Source: Guyparkeria halophila (GTDB taxonomy: Bacteria; Pseudomonadota; Gammaproteobacteria; Halothiobacillales; Halothiobacillaceae). Taken from it: 64,000 nt of DNA. Below, in pieces: positions 40,897 to 49,946 of this stretch. The stretch lies in contig NZ_CP140153.1 in NCBI RefSeq assembly GCF_034479635.1, forward strand, positions 1,371,501 through 1,435,500, read 5' to 3'. The position numbers were made by a program, and so were the translations under genes. The notes below the pieces were generated by a model. The model did no database searches. It had not been told where the DNA came from and worked only from the letters and a program-made list of their open reading frames with translations. Numbering within the stretch: the stretch's first letter is position 1; the number at the start of each line of letters is the position of its first letter.

Positions 40897-41559
40897 TCAG
40901 CCGCCGACGTTGCCACGCATGTCGTTGAACAGCCACGGTGTCTTTTCCATCTGCGCCGTCTCGTAGGACTTGATCTTGTCGGCGTGCTCCAGGGTCAGCG
41001 CGATGTCGTCGAGCCCCTCGATCAGACAGTGCTTGCGGAAACTGTCGATCTCGAACTCGTAGGTGGCACCGTCCGGGGCCTTGACCACCTGGTTCGGCAG
41101 GTCGATTTCGAGCTCCAGGCCCGGGTTCGCCTCAACCGACTTGAAGATCGCCCCGACCTCTTCTTCTTTCAAAGCAATGGGCAACAGGCCATTCTTGAAG
41201 CTGTTGTTGAAGAAGATGTCGGCAAACGACGGGGCGATCACGGCGCGAAAGCCGAAGTCGGTCAGTGCCCAGACGGCGTGTTCCCGCGACGAGCCGCAGC
41301 CGAAATTCTCGCGCGCCAAGAGGATGGTGGCACGATCGAACGGCTCCTGGTTGAGGACGAAGTCCGGATTCTTGCGCCGCTGGCTGTGATCCATGCCCGG
41401 CTCACCCGGGTCGAGGTAACGCCAGTCGTCGAACGCCGTCGGCCCAAAGCCGGTGCGCTTGACCGACTTGAGGTATTGCTTCGGGATAATCGCGTCGGTG
41501 TCCACGTTCGAGCGGTCAAGAGGCGCGACGATTCCCTTGTGGGTGGTGAATGCCTGCAT
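40897..41559 (-). CDS. leuD: LeuD, isopropylmalate isomerase small subunit
   Basis: 220 residues. [16 protein letters not shown] and the active-site loop [14 protein letters not shown] are family hallmarks. Pairs with LeuC. Starts 13 bases after the leuC stop. Confidence 0.97.
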   Translation of the reverse strand: MQAFTTHKGIVAPLDRSNVDTDAIIPKQYLKSVKRTGFGPTAFDDWRYLDPGEPGMDHSQRRKNPDFVLNQEPFDRATILLARENFGCGSSREHAVWALTDFGFRAVIAPSFADIFFNNSFKNGLLPIALKEEEVGAIFKSVEANPGLELEIDLPNQVVKAPDGATYEFEIDSFRKHCLIEGLDDIALTLEHADKIKSYETAQMEKTPWLFNDMRGNVGG

Positions 41560-41572
41560 GTTTCTGTCTCCC

Positions 41573-42976
41573 TTACGCTTGACGGACGTCGACGAAATGG
41601 CCGGCGATAGCCGCGGCAGCGGCCATGGCCGGGCTTACCAGATGCGTGCGACCGCCCTGCCCCTGTCGACCCTCGAAGTTGCGGTTCGAGGTCGAGGCGC
41701 AACGTTCACCGGGTTCAAGACGGTCGGCGTTCATCGCCAGACACATCGAACAGCCCGGCTCGCGCCACTCGAAGCCCGCCTCGAGAAAGATCTTGTCGAG
41801 TCCTTCCTTCTCGGCCTGCTCGCGCACGAGGCCCGAGCCCGGCACCACCATGGCCAACGTGACGTTGTCGGCCACGTGGCCGCCCTTGATGGCGGCGGCC
41901 GCGGCCCGCAGATCCTCGATACGCGCGTTGGTGCACGAGCCGATGAAGACCTTGTCGATCTGGATGTCGGTCATCGGCGTGTTCGCCTCGAGTCCCATGT
42001 AGGCAAGCGCCTTGCGCATGCCCTCGGCCTTGACCGGATCGGACTCGGCCGCCGGGTCCGGGACGCGCCCGTTGACCGGCCCGACCATTTCCGGCGAGGT
42101 GCCCCAACTGACCTGCGGCTCGATCTTTGTCCCGTCGAGGACCACCACCTTGTCGAATTCGGCATCGGGATCGGACTTGAGGGTGCGCCAATACGCCGCG
42201 GCCTGCTCGAACATCTCGCCGGTGGGCGCGAACGGCTTGTCGCGGAAGTAATCGACCGTCTTCTCGTCGACCGCCACCATGCCGGCTCGGGCACCCGCCT
42301 CGATCGACATGTTGCACACGCTCATCCGCCCCTCGATCGAGAGTGACTCAATGGCCGAACCGGCGAATTCGATCGCGTAACCGGTGCCGCCGGCGGTACC
42401 GATCTTGCCGATAATGGCGAGCACGACGTCTTTCGCGGTCACGCCCGGCCCAAGCTCGCCATCGACGCGTACCTGCATGGTCTTGGTGCGTTTCTGCAGC
42501 AAGGTCTGGGTGGCCATGACGTGCTCGACCTCGGAGGTGCCGATGCCGAAGGCCAAGGCGCCGATCGCGCCGTGGGTGGAGGTGTGCGAATCGCCGCAGA
42601 CCACGGTCGAGCCCGGCAGCGTGAAGCCCTCCTCGGGCCCGATGATGTGCACGATCCCCTGGCGCAGGTCGGCCATCGGGAATTCCTGGACGCCGAATTC
42701 CTGGCAGTTGCGGTCCAGCGTGCTGACTTGCTCGCGCGAGACGGGATCGACGATCCCGCCCGCCCGGTTGGTGGTCGGCACGTTGTGATCCGGCACGGCC
42801 AGCATGGCCCCGGTGCGCCACGGCTTGCGACCGGCCAGGCGCAGCCCTTCGAAGGCCTGTGGGCTGGTCACCTCGTGAACGAGGTGCCGATCGATATAGA
42901 GCAGCGCCGTGCCGTCCCCCTGTTCATGGACGACGTGCGCGTCGAAAAGCTTGTCGTAGAGCGTCTTTCCAGCCAT
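41573..42976 (-). CDS. leuC: LeuC, isopropylmalate isomerase large subunit
   Basis: 467 residues from ATG 42976. The [4Fe-4S] ligands are visible in [12 protein letters not shown] and [23 protein letters not shown] is also conserved. Its cluster makes it a client of Fe-S assembly. First gene of the leuCDB set, with DUF2237 89 bases upstream on the same strand. Confidence 0.97.
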   Translation of the reverse strand: MAGKTLYDKLFDAHVVHEQGDGTALLYIDRHLVHEVTSPQAFEGLRLAGRKPWRTGAMLAVPDHNVPTTNRAGGIVDPVSREQVSTLDRNCQEFGVQEFPMADLRQGIVHIIGPEEGFTLPGSTVVCGDSHTSTHGAIGALAFGIGTSEVEHVMATQTLLQKRTKTMQVRVDGELGPGVTAKDVVLAIIGKIGTAGGTGYAIEFAGSAIESLSIEGRMSVCNMSIEAGARAGMVAVDEKTVDYFRDKPFAPTGEMFEQAAAYWRTLKSDPDAEFDKVVVLDGTKIEPQVSWGTSPEMVGPVNGRVPDPAAESDPVKAEGMRKALAYMGLEANTPMTDIQIDKVFIGSCTNARIEDLRAAAAAIKGGHVADNVTLAMVVPGSGLVREQAEKEGLDKIFLEAGFEWREPGCSMCLAMNADRLEPGERCASTSNRNFEGRQGQGGRTHLVSPAMAAAAAIAGHFVDVRQA

Positions 42977-43064
42977 TGGCGTTTTCCTCCGGATGGCCCG
43001 GTTCGGCATCAATTGCCGCCCGGGCAGGTATCCGTGTTCTCAATAAGTTGGGGCGTCATTTTCG

Positions 43065-43472
43065 CTAAAACTCGTAAAACCCGTCATCCAGTCCCGAGGC
43101 CGGCGGGTCGACGGCGTGTTCGATCAGATCGCGCAGCTTGATGACCCGCAGCACCTCGTGGTGCGTTGAAGCCAGCACCACTGGCGGCGCCACGCCGGCC
43201 TCGAAGGCCTCTCGCCACCGCCAGGCACATACGCACCAGCGGTCCCCGGCCCTGAGCCCCGGAAAATCGTAGGCCGGAATCGGTCGGCGCAACTCGTTGC
43301 CCTGGGCGGCGGTGTAATCGAGAAACGCATCATCGAGCTCCGCGCAAACACCATGCACGCCGCCATCCTCGGCCCCGACAAGGCATCGGCCATCCCGGTA
43401 AAAGCCGGTGACGGGGTCCACCGAGCATCTCGCCAGCGGCAGACCGAGCACGTTGAGGGCATCTGTTTTCAT
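43065..43472 (-). CDS. DUF2237-family protein
   Basis: 135 residues. Matches the small DUF2237 family: NVLGLPLARCSVDPVTGFYRDG near the start, VCAELDDAFLDYTAAQGN, YDFPGLRAGDRWCVCAWRW and APPVVLASTHHEVL. Several conserved cysteines (16, 30, 43, 80, 82). Function is unknown in the family. May be co-transcribed with leuC; divergent from the LysR gene. Confidence 0.9.
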   Translation of the reverse strand: MKTDALNVLGLPLARCSVDPVTGFYRDGRCLVGAEDGGVHGVCAELDDAFLDYTAAQGNELRRPIPAYDFPGLRAGDRWCVCAWRWREAFEAGVAPPVVLASTHHEVLRVIKLRDLIEHAVDPPASGLDDGFYEF

Positions 43473-43498
43473 GCCGGGATGATAGTGGCATCGGCTTA

Positions 43499-43544
43499 AT
43501 AACTAAAATGGAAATACCGCATGAAGCCCATTCCAAATAGTTAT
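43499..43544. promoter_or_regulatory. Inverted repeat in the DUF2237/LysR divergent region, candidate LysR operator
   Basis: ATAACTAAAATGGAA (43499-43513) mirrors TTCCAAATAGTTAT (43531-43544) with one extra base in one arm. It lies midway between two divergent starts (43472 and 43581), the usual place for a LysR-type binding site. The role is inferred. Confidence 0.55.
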
Positions 43545-43580
43545 ACTTGAGCGCTATCAGTTCGACTTCGGAGAGAGACG

Positions 43581-44474
43581 ATGAACCCCCTGCACCTCGA
43601 CACCCAGCAGTTGCTGACCTTTCTGGCGGTAGCGGAAAGCGGTTCGTTCTCGGCGGCGGCGACGAAGCTGCACGTCAGCCAGCCGGCCGTATCCAAACGG
43701 CTGGCGCAACTCGAGGAGCGGTTGGGGTTCCGTTTGTTCGATCGGCTCGGTCAGCGGGTCGTGCTGACCTACCGAGGTGAGCAGTTGCTCCCGGCCGTGC
43801 GCGAGGTGCAGAGCTGCCTGGATGACATCGTGGCGGCGGCCGAGGTCAGTGGCGAGACGCTCAGCGGCCGGCTGGCCCTGTCCCTGAGTCACTATGCCGG
43901 GCTGCACCTGCTGCCGCAGGTGCTCGAGCGATTTTCGGAACACTATCCCGAGGTGCTGCTCGACCTGAGTTTTCACGACTCCGAACGGGCGATCGAGCAG
44001 GTCGCGCTGGGCGAGTCGGCCCTGGCCTATGCCACCCTGCCGCCCCGCCTCGACGATCGCGTGCGCACTCGCGTGCTCTGGGAGGAGACCATGCAGCCGG
44101 TGGTGGCTGAACGGCATTGCCCGAGCGGTCGGCCACCGACGCTGGATCGAATCGGCAAGCGACTGCCACTGATCCTGCCTGCCGAGGCCACCAGTACCCG
44201 CATGGCCATCGACCGGTGGCTCGACGACCGGCGATTGCTGCCCCCGGCGATCATCGAGATCAACCAGCTCGATTCGATCGCGGTGCTGGCCGCGACTGGG
44301 GTTGGATGGGCCGTGCTGCCCACCACCCTTCAGCGTGAAGGATTGGTGCGGCTCGAATGTGGCAACGGCGTGCTGCCCACACGTCGCCTGGGGCGGATCG
44401 AGGCGGTCGGGCGGGCGCGAAATCCACTCGCCGAGGCGTTCATGGCGATGGTGGAGGGGCATGGCGAGGACTGA
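43581..44474 (+). CDS. LysR-family regulator divergent from DUF2237-leuCDB
   Basis: 297 residues, preceded by GGAGAGAG. Winged helix-turn-helix at about 8-67 (LHVSQPAVSKRLAQLEERLG), effector domain from about 95. Sequence resembles CysB/LeuO-type general LysR proteins without a diagnostic feature. The divergent placement suggests it governs DUF2237 and perhaps leuCDB, as many LysR proteins regulate the adjacent divergent unit. Converges with the HAD phosphatase gene. Confidence 0.92.
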   Translation: MNPLHLDTQQLLTFLAVAESGSFSAAATKLHVSQPAVSKRLAQLEERLGFRLFDRLGQRVVLTYRGEQLLPAVREVQSCLDDIVAAAEVSGETLSGRLALSLSHYAGLHLLPQVLERFSEHYPEVLLDLSFHDSERAIEQVALGESALAYATLPPRLDDRVRTRVLWEETMQPVVAERHCPSGRPPTLDRIGKRLPLILPAEATSTRMAIDRWLDDRRLLPPAIIEINQLDSIAVLAATGVGWAVLPTTLQREGLVRLECGNGVLPTRRLGRIEAVGRARNPLAEAFMAMVEGHGED

Positions 44475-44487
44475 ATCGCCCTTTGCC

Positions 44488-45330
44488 TCAGTCAATCTCC
44501 AGCCAGGATCGGGCCTCGGGAATGAAGTGGACGATGCCTTCGAGAATGCCCGCCGCGTAATTGCCGTTCAGGCCAAGCCAATCGCCGCGCGCGATGTACA
44601 GGCAATTTTCGATACCCCGCTCGGCGGTGGCATGGCGTGCGGCCTGCTTGACCTCCTCCCGGGCATTGGCCACCACGATCGCCTGAAGACCGCTCGTCAG
44701 CGCCGGCAGGTCGTTGCCGCTGTCGCCGGCGAAGACCGTCCGTGCCGGCGGCACGTGCAGGTGCGCCTGGAGAAACCGGATCGCATGGACCTTGGTGGCC
44801 CCGGCCGGCAGCACATCGATCAGCCCGACATCGCGCATCTCGTCGATGCTCCAGATGACGCTGCTGCGCACCCCCATGCTCGCCAGGCGCTCGCCAATCC
44901 GCCCGGCCAGCGCCTCGCCATCCAGATCCGCCGGGGCGTAGTAACTGAGCTTGTAGGTATTCTGCTTTGCCGGTTCCTGGGGCTCGATATCCGGGATGTC
45001 CTCAAGCATCCCGGCGAGCGTCTGACGGTCCTTGCCGGCCCAATCCGAGGCAATCTCGTTCGCCCAGGCCTCCCAGGGATGCCATGTGCCCTCGTCGATG
45101 CGATAGATCGTCGTGCCCACGTCGCCGATGGCGAAATCCGGTACCGGCAGCGCGAACTCGTCGATCGCCGACTCGAGCAGGTGGCGGTCACGTCCGCTGA
45201 CGTAGGCCAACGTCACCTCGGGGCGTTGGACCAGTCGCCGGAACAGATCGCGCGCATCCCGTGATTCGGGCTGGTGACCGTTCGGGATCAATGTCCGGTC
45301 GAGGTCGGTACAGACCAGCAGTTCACTCAT
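44488..45330 (-). CDS. Sucrose-phosphate-phosphatase-like HAD-IIB hydrolase
   Basis: 280 residues from ATG 45330, overlapping the preceding gene by eight bases; a start two codons upstream is also possible. HAD motif I DLDRTL (Asp9, Asp11), motif III Lys in GATKVHAIRF and motif IV GDSGNDLPAL. The order and the KLSYYAPADLD and DVLPAGATK segments fit the sucrose-6-phosphate phosphatase branch, though trehalose- or mannosylglycerate-phosphatases are related. Next to an invertase-like gene this points to sucrose metabolism, possibly a compatible solute (inference). No sucrose-phosphate synthase is in the window. Confidence 0.75.
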   Translation of the reverse strand: MSELLVCTDLDRTLIPNGHQPESRDARDLFRRLVQRPEVTLAYVSGRDRHLLESAIDEFALPVPDFAIGDVGTTIYRIDEGTWHPWEAWANEIASDWAGKDRQTLAGMLEDIPDIEPQEPAKQNTYKLSYYAPADLDGEALAGRIGERLASMGVRSSVIWSIDEMRDVGLIDVLPAGATKVHAIRFLQAHLHVPPARTVFAGDSGNDLPALTSGLQAIVVANAREEVKQAARHATAERGIENCLYIARGDWLGLNGNYAAGILEGIVHFIPEARSWLEID

Positions 45331-46573
45331 CGTCATCGATCCGGAAAAGTGGTTGTCCCTGGAGGGCGTGATGCGCGGTGACCGCGGCGGCGGCGCTCCA
45401 TCCCTGGCATCGTGTTCCGCCCGGCGTGAGCTTCCGCCCGTGCACGAATTCCGGGAATGACCAAGGCTCATCTTCCATCCGCAAGGCATTGGCCGCGTGG
45501 ATGGCATCGAGGTGCAGTCGGGCCTTTACCGTGTGCCCGCGGCTGGCCAGGTCGGCGACATAAAAACCGGTGAGCATCGGCCAGAGACCCCCGTTGTGAA
45601 ACTCGTACGGCTTGTTCTTGAAGGTGTACGAGAACATCACCTGCAGGCTTTCCCAGTCCCGGTCCACCGGCTCGATGATGGGGTGAAAGGCCGGCAGCAA
45701 CGGCATGGCCTCCGGCGTGATCTTCGCGATATAGCCATCGACCTGATCGCCTTGCCAATCCTTCGCTACACGGAACAGATTGGCCAGGACATTGGCGAAG
45801 GCGTCAAAGCGATAACCGTAGCCGGTCGGCGAGAAAAATGGCATCCAGTATTGATCGTCACGGTGCGGCGCGGCCTTGCGCCCCTTTTCGTACAGCACTT
45901 CGTGGTAAATGTCGGCCGGCTCGTTGCCGTTGAACCAGAAGTTGCTGCGGATCAGGTGCAGCAGTCGCGTGGTTCGGTCCTGGAGTTGATGATCGGCCGA
46001 ACCGTGGACATGGGCATGGATCCGGCAGAACGAGCGTAAGGCCTGCAAGTAGAGCAGCTGGTCGTAGAGGATGTAGCCGGACTGGACATATTCGTCGGCC
46101 CAGTCACCGGTCTGCGGCACGTAGATCAGGCCGCGGTCATTGAACTCCCACGCCCCGAGCAGGAAACGCACGCGCTCCAGCGAAGGCAGGATCTCCGCCA
46201 GGAAGGTGTCATCCCCGCTGGCATGCCAGTACTCGGCGCAGCCGATTACGAACCAGAGATCCGCATCCACGCGCCCGGTGGTGCCGCCGTAGCTGATCCG
46301 TTGCGTGCTGGTATCGACATTGCTGGGGATCTCGCCATGGGGGCCCTGGTGGCGCGCCAGCGTGCCGAGTGTCTGACGCATCGTGGTCACCAGTGACTCT
46401 TCCCCGGTCATCAGTGCGGCCAGGCCGATGATCACCCCGTCACGGGCCCATACGCGGCGGTAATTGTCGCGCTGGGTGGGCGAGGCAAGGAACCCGTCAT
46501 CCGTCGCGCATTGGCGCACCAGCTCCATGGCCCGTTCCAGGCCTTCCTTGCGCATGTCGGATGATTCCGTCAT
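45323..46573 (-). CDS. GH100/invertase-like (alpha/alpha)6-barrel glycoside hydrolase
   Basis: 416 residues from ATG 46573; ATG 46591 and 46558 are alternatives. Motifs: YRRVWARDGVIIGLAAL, GRVDADLWFVIGCAEYW, GYILYDQLLYLQALRSF and YEFHNGGLWPMLTGFY. These resemble the neutral/alkaline invertase family (GH100) and glycogen-debranching-type glucosidases; I favour GH100 because of the sucrose-phosphatase-like neighbour. No signal peptide, so cytoplasmic. Follows arsJ by 103 bases and overlaps the HAD gene, indicating coupling with the latter. Substrate remains uncertain. Confidence 0.7.
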   Translation of the reverse strand: MTESSDMRKEGLERAMELVRQCATDDGFLASPTQRDNYRRVWARDGVIIGLAALMTGEESLVTTMRQTLGTLARHQGPHGEIPSNVDTSTQRISYGGTTGRVDADLWFVIGCAEYWHASGDDTFLAEILPSLERVRFLLGAWEFNDRGLIYVPQTGDWADEYVQSGYILYDQLLYLQALRSFCRIHAHVHGSADHQLQDRTTRLLHLIRSNFWFNGNEPADIYHEVLYEKGRKAAPHRDDQYWMPFFSPTGYGYRFDAFANVLANLFRVAKDWQGDQVDGYIAKITPEAMPLLPAFHPIIEPVDRDWESLQVMFSYTFKNKPYEFHNGGLWPMLTGFYVADLASRGHTVKARLHLDAIHAANALRMEDEPWSFPEFVHGRKLTPGGTRCQGWSAAAAVTAHHALQGQPLFRIDDDE

Positions 46574-46676
46574 TCCCCGATCCACTCTCATTCCGGCAAC
46601 CGTCACGCAATTGAGTGTAGTGGGTAGAACGCATGGAAGGAACAACGGGCAGAACCGCCACGAGCTGTGGCTGACG

Positions 46677-47963
46677 CTACTCGACGGCGTGACCGCCGTC
46701 CCCGCTGAGGCCGGATTCCAGCGCGACGAGTCGCAGACTCAGAAGGCCCGCGATCATCACGAACGCCAGCGCAAAGCCGAGGCTGCCCGCGATACCCAGC
46801 CACTGGTAGCTCGCCCCGGAGAGCACCGTCCCCAGCAATCGGCCGCCGGCGTTCGCGGCATAGTAGAAGCCGACGTTCTGCGAGGCCTTCTCATCGGCCG
46901 AATAGCGCAACACCAGATACGAGTGGGTGGCCGAATTGAGCGCGAAAACCACGCCGAAGAACGCGAGTCCGAGCGTGATCATCCAGCCCGCGGTCTGGCC
47001 CGAGGCAATGGCCAACAGGAGTGCCCCCAGCGGCAGGACCAGGGCAAAACTCCAGGCGACGGCAGTGCGGGCACCGGGGCCATCACGTGGCCCATCACTC
47101 GCGCCATCGCCGTTATTGCCGGGGTGTCGTCCGGCCTTCGACCGGCGTGCGCCAAGCAGCCAGGGAGCCGCCGACTGGACCAGCCCGTAACCGATCACCC
47201 ACAGGGCGAGATACGCCCCCACCCAGTGGAAATCCCAGCCGATCGATACCAGGAAGACCGGCAACGCCACCACGAACCAGACATCGCGGGCGCCGAACAG
47301 GAACAACCGTGCCGCGGCGAGCCAGTTAATCAGCGGCTCGCGGGAGAACATCTGCCGAAACCCGCTCTTGCCCTTGATCGCGCCAAAACCGCCCGGCAGC
47401 GTCAGGGTCATCAGGAACCCCACGCCCAACAGCGCGGCAAGCAATCCCATGGCCCCCTGGAATCCGAGCGCGGCGAGCAGCACGGCGCCGAGGAAAAACC
47501 CGGCGCCCTTCAAGGCATTCTTCGAGCCGGTGATCCAGGCAACCCAACGAAACAGCTGCGCGTTCCCTTCACGCGCCACCAGCTTGACCCCGGCCTTTGC
47601 CGACATCTTGTTGAGGTCCTTGGCAATCCCCGAAAGCGCCTGGGCCAGCATGACGTAGACCACGGTCAGCCAGGCATCGGGCACGGTCAGCATCAGCAAG
47701 GCGACGATCTGCAGGCCGGTACCGACCTGCATGGTCCGGTTCAGCCCGATGCGCGCCCCCAGCCAGCCCCCAACCAGATTGGTGACGATGCCGAAGAACT
47801 CGTAGAAGAGAAACAGCATCGCGATGGCGAATGGCGAATAGCCAAGCTGGTAGAAATGCAGCACCACCAGCATGCGAATCGCCCCATCGGTCAGGGTGAA
47901 CAGCCAGTAGTTGCCGGTGATCGTGAGGTAATGGCGCAATGCCTGGGTCATGGCAAGGGGCAT
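46677..47963 (-). CDS. arsJ: ArsJ, organoarsenical efflux MFS permease
   Basis: 428 residues from ATG 47963 (GGAG at spacing five). About twelve hydrophobic segments. The opening MTQALRHYLTITGNYWLFTLTDGAIRMLVV, seen at the N terminus, and DLNKMSAKAGVKL are typical of ArsJ. In the known pathway, GAPDH uses arsenate to make unstable 1-arseno-3-phosphoglycerate, and ArsJ exports it. The gene for an ArsJ-associated GAPDH ends 20 bases upstream on the same strand, which makes the call firm. Confidence 0.92.
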   Translation of the reverse strand: MPLAMTQALRHYLTITGNYWLFTLTDGAIRMLVVLHFYQLGYSPFAIAMLFLFYEFFGIVTNLVGGWLGARIGLNRTMQVGTGLQIVALLMLTVPDAWLTVVYVMLAQALSGIAKDLNKMSAKAGVKLVAREGNAQLFRWVAWITGSKNALKGAGFFLGAVLLAALGFQGAMGLLAALLGVGFLMTLTLPGGFGAIKGKSGFRQMFSREPLINWLAAARLFLFGARDVWFVVALPVFLVSIGWDFHWVGAYLALWVIGYGLVQSAAPWLLGARRSKAGRHPGNNGDGASDGPRDGPGARTAVAWSFALVLPLGALLLAIASGQTAGWMITLGLAFFGVVFALNSATHSYLVLRYSADEKASQNVGFYYAANAGGRLLGTVLSGASYQWLGIAGSLGFALAFVMIAGLLSLRLVALESGLSGDGGHAVE

Positions 47964-47983
47964 GGTGACTCCAGATGCGTGTT

Positions 47984-48997
47984 TCAGTTCCGACCGATCA
48001 TCGACACCAGCTCGACCAGCCGCTGGGCATAGCCCCACTCGTTGTCATACCAGGCCAGTACCTTCACGAGATCACGGTCGATCACCATCGTGGACGGCGC
48101 ATCGATGATCGAGGATCGCGGGTCATTGGTGTAATCCACCGAGACCAGCGGGCGCGTTTCGAAACCCAGGATGTCTTTCAACTCACCCTCGGCGGCCGTG
48201 CGCAACAGTTCGTTGACTTCATCGACCGTGGTGCAGCGACCGGGGGTGAAGACGAAGTCGGTCAGCGAGGCATTGAGCAACGGCACCCGGACGGCCAGCC
48301 CGTTGAGCCGCCCGTCGAGCTCCGGAAAGATCGCGCCGATGGCCTTGGCCGACCCCGTGGTGGTGGGTGACAGCGACATCGACGAGGCCCGCGCGCGCCG
48401 CCAGTCCTTGTCGCCCTTGTCGACCACGACCTGCGTATTGGTCAGATCGTGCATGGTCGTCATCGTGCCTCGCTCGATGCCCAGGCCCTCGTGCAGCACC
48501 TTGACCACCGGCGCCAGGCAGTTGGTGGTGCAGGAGGCCGCGGTAACGACCCGGTGACGTCCGGGATCGAACAGATCGTGGTTGACCCCCATGACGACGT
48601 TCAGCACGTCGTCGTGCTTGACCGGGGCGGCCACCGCGACGCGCGACACCTCCTGCTCCAGGTGCGGGATGATCTCGTCGAACTGTCGCCAGCGACCGGT
48701 GGATTCGATCACCACGTCGACCGCGGAACGGGCCCAGTCGATTCCCTCGACGGACTCGCTCTGGGTAAAGCGAATAGCCCGCCCGGCCAGCGTCAGGGTG
48801 TCGCCCTCCCCCGCGATGGACTGTGGCCAACGCCCATGCACCGAGTCGAATGCGGTCAGGTGGGCCATACACGCCGCATCGGCCGAGGTTTCATTGACAT
48901 GCACCACTTCCAGATCGAGTTCGGGGCGTTCGGCCAACGCCCGGAAGGCCAACCGGCCGATACGCCCGAAACCATTGATACCTACCCGAATCGGCAT
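47984..48997 (-). CDS. ArsJ-associated glyceraldehyde-3-phosphate dehydrogenase
   Basis: 337 residues. NAD-binding NGFGRIGRLAFRA (8-20), catalytic Cys156 in AASCTTNCLAPV and the His in TMTTMHDLTNTQ. A GAPDH this close to arsJ belongs to the arsenate detoxification branch, which makes 1-arseno-3-phosphoglycerate, and not to central glycolysis. The start is followed upstream by a 450-base noncoding stretch with an inverted repeat. No ArsR gene is next to it. Confidence 0.93.
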   Translation of the reverse strand: MPIRVGINGFGRIGRLAFRALAERPELDLEVVHVNETSADAACMAHLTAFDSVHGRWPQSIAGEGDTLTLAGRAIRFTQSESVEGIDWARSAVDVVIESTGRWRQFDEIIPHLEQEVSRVAVAAPVKHDDVLNVVMGVNHDLFDPGRHRVVTAASCTTNCLAPVVKVLHEGLGIERGTMTTMHDLTNTQVVVDKGDKDWRRARASSMSLSPTTTGSAKAIGAIFPELDGRLNGLAVRVPLLNASLTDFVFTPGRCTTVDEVNELLRTAAEGELKDILGFETRPLVSVDYTNDPRSSIIDAPSTMVIDRDLVKVLAWYDNEWGYAQRLVELVSMIGRN

Positions 48998-49045
48998 GCC
49001 TGAACTCTCCGTTGGTGTCGATGACCACGATCTACGCGACCACCG

Positions 49046-49065
49046 TATATGGAATAAAGAATATA
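49046..49065 (-). promoter_or_regulatory. AT-rich inverted repeat upstream of the arsenate GAPDH gene
   Basis: TATAT and ATATA flank a 10-base spacer (49046-49065), 50-70 bases upstream of the GAPDH start. ArsR-family repressors bind AT-rich dyads of this kind, so it may be an operator; no arsR lies in view. Confidence 0.45.
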
Positions 49066-49210
49066 GCGCAGGCTACCCCGTGAACATGACAGTCCCGTGT
49101 CGACCGGCAACGGTGGCCAGGGGCATGCCACCTCGGCGCGGCGGGTGACAGACACGGATCAACCATAAACCGACTCGAATCGCCCCGGTTTTCAGGCCAA
49201 CCGAGTTTTT

Positions 49211-49240
49211 CACAGAAACTGTGGATAACTGTGTGGATGA
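49211..49240. other. DnaA-box-like pair with CACAG/CTGTG dyad
   Basis: TGTGGATAA (49220-49228) is the exact complement of the DnaA box TTATCCACA; TGTGGATGA (49232-49240) differs at one position. The first overlaps the CACAG-AAA-CTGTG dyad (49211-49223). Only two boxes are seen. Confidence 0.5.
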
Positions 49241-49278
49241 AACCCAGAATGGTCGGTCGCACAAGGCAGGAGACGTTG

Positions 49279-49297
49279 TTGGTTAATTTTTAACCAA
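49279..49297. repeat. Perfect 8-bp inverted repeat
   Basis: TTGGTTAA and TTAACCAA separated by three T; AT-rich, typical of a dimeric regulator site. No regulator gene adjacent. Confidence 0.5.
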
Positions 49298-49335
49298 ACC
49301 GTTGCATTCGGACCGCAATTCAATAAGAACAATGG

Positions 49336-49358
49336 GTTAGCGCATGTCGTTCGCTAAC
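49336..49358. repeat. 7-bp inverted repeat GTTAGCG / CGCTAAC
   Basis: Arms at 49336-49342 and 49352-49358 with a 9-base spacer. No T tract, so not a classical terminator; function unknown. Confidence 0.45.
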
Positions 49359-49378
49359 TGACTGATTCATCGTCCAAG

Positions 49379-49403
49379 AAAAAGGCGCAACCCACGTTGC
49401 GCC
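49379..49403 (-). terminator. Rho-independent terminator after gloA
   Basis: Stem GGCGCAAC / GTTGCGCC with a four-base loop at 49384-49403, followed on the minus strand by TTTTT. Confidence 0.88.
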
Positions 49404-49458
49404 CCGCTTGATGTGGAAAATACCGGCTGTCAAGGCTTGACAGCGGTCGTTTTTGCCC

Positions 49459-49842
49459 TCACTTCGCGCCGATCAATTCGATGGCATAGCCGTCCGGATC
49501 CGCGACGAAGGCAATGATGGTCGAACCGGCATTCATCGGGCCGGGTTCACGCAGGATCTTGCCCCCTTTCTCACGAATTTTTTCGGCGGCCGCGTAGACA
49601 TCATCGACCTCGATCGCGATGTGCCCGTAGCCGTCACCGAGGTCGTACTGGTGATCACCCCAGTTGTAGGTCAGTTCGAGCACCGCCGTTTCGCTCTCCT
49701 CGCCATAACCGACGAACGCCAGCGTGAATTCGCCGGCCGGATAGTCCTGTTGGCGCAACAACTTCATGCCGAGCACGTCGGTATAGAAAGCCAGCGACTT
49801 TTCCAGGTCACTGACGCGGATCATGGTGTGAAGCATGCGCAT
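49459..49842 (-). CDS. gloA: GloA, lactoylglutathione lyase (glyoxalase I)
   Basis: 127 residues. Metal ligands His5, Glu56, His74 and Glu122 are at the same positions as in the nickel-dependent E. coli enzyme. Converts the methylglyoxal-glutathione adduct to S-lactoylglutathione. Single gene between its own terminator and the c-di-GMP protein gene, whose stop lies 104 bases upstream. Confidence 0.96.
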   Translation of the reverse strand: MRMLHTMIRVSDLEKSLAFYTDVLGMKLLRQQDYPAGEFTLAFVGYGEESETAVLELTYNWGDHQYDLGDGYGHIAIEVDDVYAAAEKIREKGGKILREPGPMNAGSTIIAFVADPDGYAIELIGAK

Positions 49843-49946
49843 GGGTCGTCTCTCCCAATGGAAATGAATCGAAATCTGGTTTGAATCGGTGGCGCGAGAC
49901 TGTAGACGATCAGCTCAATCCGTGCGAGCAGGCTCAGCGGCGCGGT

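Larger units (their letters stand above)
49003..49458. other. 456-bp noncoding region between the arsenate pair and gloA
   Basis: No credible gene. The region holds an AT-rich dyad (49046-49065), two DnaA-box-like sequences (49220-49228, 49232-49240), dyads at 49211-49223, 49279-49297 and 49336-49358, and the gloA terminator. It is clearly richer in A+T than its surroundings and probably combines the promoter of the arsenate genes with other control sites. Confidence 0.6.

Noticed and set aside
49220-49240. Chromosome replication origin
   Set aside because: Only two DnaA-like boxes, and none of dnaA, dnaN, gidA or mioC nearby; reported only as a curious cluster.
49032-49262. Small minus-strand gene in the gap upstream of the arsenate pair
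   Set aside because: No family resemblance and it runs through the dyads and DnaA-like boxes; treated as noncoding.
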